Assembly (NCBI GenBank): GCA_947650285.1
Contig: CANTFL010001470.1
Span: forward strand, 1-64,000
Source: Hyaloperonospora brassicae
Lineage: Eukaryota > Oomycota > Peronosporomycetes > Peronosporales > Peronosporaceae
DNA length: 64,000 bases
Direction of reading: 5' to 3'
Position numbers and translations under genes: made by a program. Positions 57,516 through 64,000 of the stretch are shown one piece after another (positions within the stretch are counted from its first letter, which is position 1; each line of letters starts with the position of its first letter). A model generated the notes under the pieces. The model was not told the origin of the DNA. It searched no databases and saw nothing but the letters and a program-made list of their open reading frames with translations.

Positions 57516-60500
57516 ATCCAGAAACCTCAAGGGAATTTGCAAATCTCTTGACGAAATTTGCTCCAGATACACAATCATTGTGTGTCTCTGCACCTGGTGA
57601 TGACGTTTCGCTCATCACCTTGAAGTTGGAAGCGACAAATGATTTGTCACTTCGTGCCCTAGTAGACTGTGGGGCGTCGAACAACTTTGCTCGACGCCAG
57701 TCACTAGAGGGTCGTAGGCTCAAGTTTGTTGAGCGCGACATTCCCCTCACGAGGATGACGGTGCGCCTTGCAACAGGCGCATCGATTGCCGTTGAGAAAC
57801 GTGTAGTAGGAATCCACTACACTTTAGAGAGCGAACAGTACGATGATGACTTCATCGTACTGGATCTGGATGACAAATTTGATGTCATCCTGGGATTACA
57901 TTGGCTCAGAAACTACGAGCCAAGAGTGAGCTGGCAGCATCGATCCGTGAAGATGCCTGCCGCTTGTTCATCAGATGGCCATCTGATGAACGTCATGGAG
58001 CGTCCACAAGCGTGTGAAGGTACTGCGAGTGGGTGCGATGGCCTCACTTGCGGTACGGTCGTTAGCACGACTGCACAAGATCGCAGTGTAGTTGATCACT
58101 ACACTGTGGAGCAAGCTCCCGGCGGCTGTACAGAAGTACAGGCGGCGCCGAAGGTCCACCACTCGAATAAGTCAAGTGGATCGGGACATGGATGTATGCC
58201 TAGCGGGCAACACCCTATACAGAAGAAGCCTGTTGTCACCAAAGGGCAACACGGTCACTCTAGGTCAACGGGAGAGTCGACCGTAGAGGATAGGTGCCTG
58301 ACTGTGGTTGCACAGCCACAGTCAGAAGACGTCGAGGGAATAAGTCCCCACGTACTTGAGGAAGGAATTCCTCAAGAGTCACTTGCTGAAGGATTAGGCT
58401 TCCTGCAACCTGTGGAAGCAAATTCCCAGGAAGTAACCGAGACGTTGAACGTCTTGGTCAATGACGGATCAAGTGTAGGCGCTTATACACTTGATCTGAT
58501 TGTGCCCCCGAAGTTAACTTCGGAGATAACTCAGTTGCCAACGCTAGAACCGAAACGGTTCTTGCGTGATCTGCGTAGTAGAAAAGTCAAGCAGATCTGC
58601 ATACTCGTCACAGAGAATGAGTATGTGGCCGATATCCGGTCGGCGACAGTATTATCTGAGAACTAACAGGTTCTCAGCAGCTCATCGATGGACGAAAGTG
58701 TCCTCGATGAGAAGACTAGGATTGAGCGACACACGTCTCAGTCCTGGAAGTTGTTTCAGTCAAATCCTTTGTACAAGGATTTGATCGACTTCAAGGAATA
58801 TTCGCGGTTAGCGAAATACCACTTCTTGGGTGCATTGTGGGTAAACACGGCGTACGCCCTGATCCCGAAAAGATCAAGGCGATCACCTACTGGCCAGTGC
58901 CAGTCGGTGTCAAGGTACGAAGGAAGTTCCTTGGAATATCGGCGTACTTGCACAAGTACTCTCGCAACTACGCCGAGATGACGGTACATCTTTCTTGGTT
59001 ACTCAAGAAAGATGTCAAGTGGTCATGGAACGCTGATTGTCAGCGTTCCTTTGAAAGCATCAAGAAATGCTTGATGCAATCGCCCATCTTGGCGATTGCA
59101 GATCAGAACAGACCATTTCATGTGGTCTGTGACGCCAGCGCTTTTGCTATCGGCTGTGCGTTGGTGCAGTATGACACAGACGGAGCAGAGCGCGTCACTG
59201 TTATCAGTCGCTTCAGATGCAACCAGCTGAACGCAACTACCCAGTGCATGACAAGGAACTACTTGCCATGAAGTATGCACTGGCTAAGTTCCAAGTCTAT
59301 CTCCTGGGATATAGACCGTTCATCGTCTATACGGACCATGCGTCACTACGCACGGCCGTAAACAGTCCACACCTCTCGCAGAGAATGGCGAGGTGGCTGT
59401 CTTTCTTCGCGGAGTATAACTTCTCCGTGGAGTATAAACCAGGACGACTCAATGCTGTCGCTAATGCGCTTTCGCGCCGGCCCGATTTCGAGCCGGACGC
59501 ACAATCCAACAGTGAGGATAAGCCCACTGGTGCGGCACTGTCAGTCAGTGTGCCGTCATCGCCTTTACTCGATGACATACGAAAGGCATCCGCAGAAGAT
59601 AAGGATCTTCTGCGATTACTGGATCATCTGTTGAATCCATCCATTGAATCATTGAAGGATTTACCGGCTTTGTACCGATCCTCCTCGGATAACTCGTAAC
59701 GGCCTGCTATACTATACAGCACTTACCGACGACACGAGGCGTGTCGTCGTTCCCGATCATGATGATTTGCGATTACGCATCATGTATGAGTGTCACGAAG
59801 GCCAAACAGGTGGCCATCGTGGAAGAGAAAAGACTTACCTCACGGTAAGTCGTGACTTTTACTGACCACGCCAGTACCAGTCTGTACGCAAGTACATACG
59901 TGCTTGCGAGATTTTTCAACGGGTGAAGCCTAGTCCTTCATCCCGTGCACCACTACAACCTCTGCCGGTCCCGACAGAGTGTTGGGAGTCCGCGTCCATG
60001 GAATTTGTCTTCGAATTTCTCGGAGACGCTCACAAGAATAATGGTATTCTTGTGTTCGTTGATCGTTTCAGCAAGATGGTTCATCTTGCTGCAGTGCCCG
60101 AGTCCATCACGGCACCCAATTGTGCTCGTGTCTTTCTTGACACGATCTTCCGACTCCACGGGTTGCCCCGTTCACTCGTATCCGACCGTGACCCTCGGTT
60201 CACGGCGGAATTTTGGCAATCCGTGTTTTGTTCTCTCGGAACACGATTGAAAATGTCTACTTCTGACCATCCCGAAACAGATGGTCAGACGAAACATGCG
60301 AACCGTGTCCTCGAAGAGATCCTTCGATGATATGTCCACTCGTTTTCGAGTTGGAGCGAATTACTACCCATGGTGGAATTCGCCATCAATAATTAGGTGC
60401 ATGCCTCAACCCAGCACACACCGTTTTACGTGAATGGCTTACGCCATCCACGTGTTCCCGCCCTTTAGAGTATGACTCTTGGATAAGGGGGGAGAGACTC

Positions 60501-61700
60501 GCTCGAGCAAAGCCGTTTTGGCTCTTGCTCATCACGTGTCGACGCTAACGTCGTCACGTATGATGCCGATGTCGATCAGGTCGACATCGATGGAGAAAAT
60601 CACCGCAATAATTACGACAAAGCTATTATTGATTTAGATGATGATGACGATGCTGGTATATTCAGCATCGTCAACGATTATTCCAGCGAGGAAGAAGACA
60701 ACCTCGCTGAAGAAGAGAAGGATCTCTTAGCAGTGCGCACGAAGAGCACTGAAAGACAAAAGAACGAGTCAGCAGAGAACTTCCTGCTGACTCGAGAGGC
60801 GGTAGTCCGTTTCGTTCAGGACTCCATCGCAAATGCGGTGGACCGCCAGAAACGGAACGCAGACAAGAATGGAAGAGCAAATGTTCTTTCATTTAAGGTT
60901 AACGACCTAGTACTACTGTCTACGGTAAACCTACCTGGACACGCAGTCACTAGTGTCGGCAGTAGTAAACTACTGCCGAAGTACATTGGGCCATTTCGAG
61001 TGTTGCATCGCAAGGGCAATGCATACACACTCGAGTTGCCACGTAAGATGCGCACGCATCCTATGTTTTACGTGGGGAGGCTCAGGCCGTACTGTCAGTA
61101 CTAGCCTTCTTCTTTCGATGAAGATAGCCCCCACGTTCAAGAACATCCATCAAGTTCTTGCGTTCGCGCTCCAGACGATCCGTCTAGTCGCGCAGATAAG
61201 ATACCTCGGAACTCAACCGAGATATTTCCCCGCGAGCTGTCGCCAGCTCGCCGGAAAGGAAGCGGACATCCCGCTCGACCTGAAGCTGCGCTGTGGCATA
61301 ATCGGCGCGATCCCTCTCCCGATCAGCCTCGTGATCCTTGCGGTTCTTCCGCACGGTATCAGTCAAAGCGTAGCGCTAGTAGCGCTCGTGCTTCAAGTCA
61401 TGGCGCAATTCATCGATTGCGCGATCCATCTCGTAAGGGTCGAGATGGTGAACCGAATCATCTGGAGGAGGTCTCTCCTCCTCCACCACATCTTTTGGTG
61501 GATGCTCACGGTGGTCGACGATTTCTAGTGGAGCGTATCCTAAATCACCGTGACGATTCATGATTAAGGACGAGCTACCTCGTCCAGTGGCGGGGGTATC
61601 CACCATCGTATGACAGCTGGGAACCCCGCTCTCAGCTGTTGATGGATGTTGAAGGTCTCGTCCACCAGTATGACGAGACCCATCCGATAGGTCCGAGGGC
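57503..61700 (+). pseudogene. pol: Element C pol with large RT deletion and chromodomain
   Basis: The protease is intact from the frameshift to TAA 58664: DCGASNNF near 57665, DVILGLHWL near 57885. The frame continues to 58795, where the RT fingers and palm are missing; the sequence resumes after YFDD and out of frame. RNase H (58837-59271, then a frameshift to 59217-59699) and integrase (59923-60330) follow. The third integrase acid is Lys (AAA at 60292), as in A. The integrase tail is intact (60733-61104; YIGPFRVLHRKG, MFYVGRLRPY). Near 61520-61690 a chromodomain is readable (GGRRFLVERIL, YLVQWRGYPPSYDSWEP), with one frame change or stop. TGA at 60328 and TAG at 60394 are shared with A. Confidence 0.88.
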
Positions 61701-62682
61701 ACATCGGTAAACACGCGCTTTTGGCGCTTGTAGACGGATTGCAAGTTTGCAATCGCGTCCCGCATCTTAGCCGAGATGTGTGCCCTTCCCCAGGGCGAAC
61801 TTACGGAATACACGTCCCTATGTGCACGTTGCGAGTTGTCAACACAACTCGTACAAGGATCTCCCCTAGTGAGGCAAGGAATGTATGCCTCACTCAATAA
61901 ACAGTGCAACCGGTACCTTGCACCGGTTGGCGTTCGCTTTTTGAACCTGAGGCGTGTCGCCTTAAGTTTCTTGAGCCACCCTTCTCGTCCAAAATTCTTT
62001 AAGTTTTGGACGAACGCGTTCCACGCAGCCAAAAGCGAGGCCTTGTCACGCTTTTGGTTGCCATTGTACCATCAATGCTTGAAGAAAGCATCGAGATAAA
62101 ATTCTTCCTCAGCGCAAAAGTTGCTCGCGCTGGTATCCAAGCCATGAAGCTCAGTCGCATCGAATAAGGGTATTCGATGGTGTTGTCTTGTTTCGTGAGA
62201 CAAGCCATTGATGAGCTGTTCAGGCAAACGCCACGGCTTGAGCTCATCACGCTTCACAGTGGTACCCTTGTGGGTACCACGGTTGTCAGTATGACGATGG
62301 CTTGCATCATCGTCAAGTCGCTCGTGCGAAGGAGCACGAGCTGATCTCGGTGATGAGCAAACATACTCATCATCAGATTCGTCATCACTGCCGAACAGAC
62401 TGTGACGCATGTCACGAACCGTACGTCCGGCAGTGTCGTGGATGAATGAGGCACCGCAGGTGAACGCGATACCTCTGCAGCATTGCCCGAGTCAGACACG
62501 TCTGACTCGCCAGAGTAGATGACCTCTATGTCAGGGTCATTATGCGCACGCGGTGTGAAAGCACGTGCACCTGCAGCACCTGTTGCTGCAGGCGAAGAAC
62601 GAGCAGCAGACGACGAACCGTCTGCCGCAGAAGCTGGCACAGGCACAGACTCTGTGTGACTTGAGTCACCCCGCATAGACAT
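61184..62682 (-). pseudogene. Element C antisense accessory ORF, nearly continuous
   Basis: Starts at ATG 62682 (MSMRGDSS). After one frameshift near 62430, a single frame runs from 62410 to 61184, interrupted only by a TGA near 62072 (Arg codon in A) and a stop at 61376-61378. It therefore joins, in one frame, the acidic N-terminal half, the core with the C-x7-C-x2-C cluster, a Pro/Asp-rich part lying antisense to the chromodomain, and a coiled coil (EADRERDRADYATAQLQVER). The ancestral protein would be about 500 residues. Function unknown. Confidence 0.65.
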
Positions 62683-62777
62683 GTTAACTATGCGAGGTCA
62701 GGTTGAGTAATGAACGGAACTGACCCAACAAGTGCTCCCTGTCCCAATGGTGCCCAACGAGTGGCCGCCATATTTTT

Positions 62778-62812
62778 GATAGTCACACGGTGACTATCAG
62801 TTAAGGGGGTGA
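62778..62812 (+). promoter_or_regulatory. Element C pre-LTR hairpin and polypurine tract
   Basis: A GATAGTCAC/GTGACTATC hairpin, identical to that of A, is followed by TTAAGGGGGTGA directly before the LTR at 62813. Confidence 0.75.
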
Positions 62813-63235
62813 TGTAACGGGGCAGCCCGTTACATGGAAGTGTCACTTTCTTTAAAGTGACAATAAAGAATATTAAGTTCAATATTCTTTGACCAATATC
62901 ACCGATAGTGGTGATATTGGTGAGGCGACCGAAGAGTCTGCTCATTGGTTGATATCGTGACGATATTAACCCATCAATCGCCGCAAGACGCGCGTAAGAC
63001 GCGTGCAATGGGTGGTGAGTAGATGTCGTCATACATTCAGTTAGATTAGAATAATTGAGTTAAGTCAAACAGAGAGACAGTGGTTAAAGACTTAATTATA
63101 TTAATATTGTAGTTCTACTTTTCGCCTAGACAGTGTTGCCTCTGTCTTATCTACCGCTTCCTCGGTTGCCTCGTGTACGTCAATCGGTGCACGATACCCT
63201 TGCGTTAAGTTCACACAAGGGTGTGCCCCGTTACA
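62813..63235 (+). repeat. Element C 3' LTR
   Basis: 423 bp, TGTAAC...GTTACA. Two U3 hairpins differ in sequence from the 5' LTR but stay paired: TGTCACTTT/AAAGTGACA at 62841-62862, and an 11-bp CCAATATCACC/GGTGATATTGG pair at about 62893-62920. Confidence 0.93.
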
Positions 63236-63240
63236 TGTGG

Positions 63241-64000
63241 TGCCGCACGAGAGCATCATCCTCGAGACTTCTGGGAGTCACAAAGGCTCAGGACATATGG
63301 CAAGAAAAGCGGGTAGAAGTAGAAGGGGATGGCGTACGGTGCTGGTTCGAGTGTACTGCTCTGCATCGCTGGTGGCGCCGGTACGCCTAAGACAATGAAC
63401 GCTGTGGCGTACCGACTTCAAAAGTGTGTGTGCTCGTGTCTTTTTAACGCTGCAGGGTTGGCGCTTTGGGGGCGTCGATACTGACGCATATTTGCGTGGT
63501 CTCGCGCGTCTGTTTCGCGATGTTAATATCGCTGTACTTTTGCTCGGCGAGTGCGAGAACATCTTTTGCCCACATTTTTCGTGCTGACATCGATTGACAA
63601 GAGGCTCTTCTTACAAATACCGAGCGGTAGAAAGCATCGTGTCTCTTACGATAAACTGACCGTGCGACCTCGACGAAGCCATACCCATCGTGATGCTATG
63701 CATGTATAGGCTTTTTTTTCAGCTGACATTGGATGGATCATAGCTGCGTGAAAAGTGACCAAGAAGCATACTTGCGGTCATGTTTGGTTAAAGCGGTGGG
63801 CCACCACGAGCACCATAGACCGTGTCGATTCAACACAATTACAACCGTGACCCATCGTCACCTTCCACCTCATAAGCGCGGCGCTTTCGTTTCAACCTTT
63901 CTCGATGGTCGTATTGCGGTACTCTTCCTAGCTCCAACTCGTCTCTTCGGTACCGGTCATCGCACCCGAGCGCAGGAACTCGCACAAGTGAAAACAGGAA
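63241..64000. other. Right flank, unassigned
   Basis: No gene can be supported. One plus-strand frame around 63420-63590 reads like protein but has no start or known motif and ends quickly. It may be a host exon interrupted by element C. No LTR or repeat was recognised. Confidence 0.4.

Larger units (their letters stand above)
55875..63235 (+). mobile_element. Element C: chromovirus of a distinct subfamily
   Basis: 7.36 kb, LTRs of 424 and 423 bp, flanks GGTGG (55870-55874) and TGTGG (63236-63240), a probable target duplication with one change. LTR, gag and protease are well diverged from A/D-G. In contrast, blocks around 58800-59450 and 60650-60890 are almost identical to that subfamily, so C is a mosaic. 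An RT segment of about 0.7 kb, including YFDD, is deleted at about 58796. It retains the best frameshift signal, primer site and chromodomain in the window, so it is closest to an ancestral, autonomous layout. Confidence 0.93.

Overview
The window looks like part of a filamentous eukaryotic genome, most likely an oomycete. This is an inference. It rests on a compact host gene with a 135-bp GTACGT...CAG intron, a bacterial-type RlmN methyltransferase, and surrounding DNA packed with Ty3/gypsy chromoviruses. A 100-N run at 46902-47001 marks a scaffold gap. Only one confident host gene is present: a two-exon RlmN-like radical-SAM protein with an unusual C-terminal membrane tail (4699-6138, minus strand).

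Almost everything from 7.2 kb to 63.2 kb is LTR-retrotransposon sequence. Element A (7173-14906, plus) is complete, with LTRs and a 5-bp target duplication. Element B (15830-23580, minus) is an older, decayed chromovirus. It appears to sit inside a pogo/Tigger-like DNA transposon whose inverted ends and TA flanks are at 15201 and 25164. Elements D and E (26600-41576, minus) form an LTR-internal-LTR-internal-LTR tandem with a period of about 7.27 kb. Elements F and G (42127-54675, plus, interrupted by the gap) are a second tandem, inverted with respect to D/E across a 550-bp spacer. Element C (55875-63235, plus) is a related but distinct subfamily with 423/424-bp LTRs.

Each element follows the same plan: LTR, primer-binding site, Gag with a CCHC knuckle, a hairpin at the gag/pol border, protease, RT (YFDD), RNase H, integrase with GPF/Y tail, chromodomain, polypurine tract, LTR. 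A large open frame on the opposite strand fills the space between the chromodomain region and the 3' LTR. It has a low-complexity N-terminus, a conserved core and a coiled-coil C-terminus, and it occurs in all three lineages (A/D-G, B, C). I do not recognise this antisense gene.

Pol is broken in every copy. A and D-G share the same ancestral lesions, so this subfamily spread without its own enzymes. Gag is nevertheless intact in D, E and F, and the antisense frame is least damaged in A.

The most striking unexplained signal is that the elements are built from closely spaced inverted repeats (stems of about 6-13 bp, loops of 2-12). These recur every few tens of bases in LTRs, gag, pol and the antisense gene, and are not evident in the host gene. 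Related copies often keep a hairpin at the same place with different bases, and at two sites the loop is inverted between lineages. One of those inversions appears to have created a stop codon shared by the whole A/D-G subfamily.
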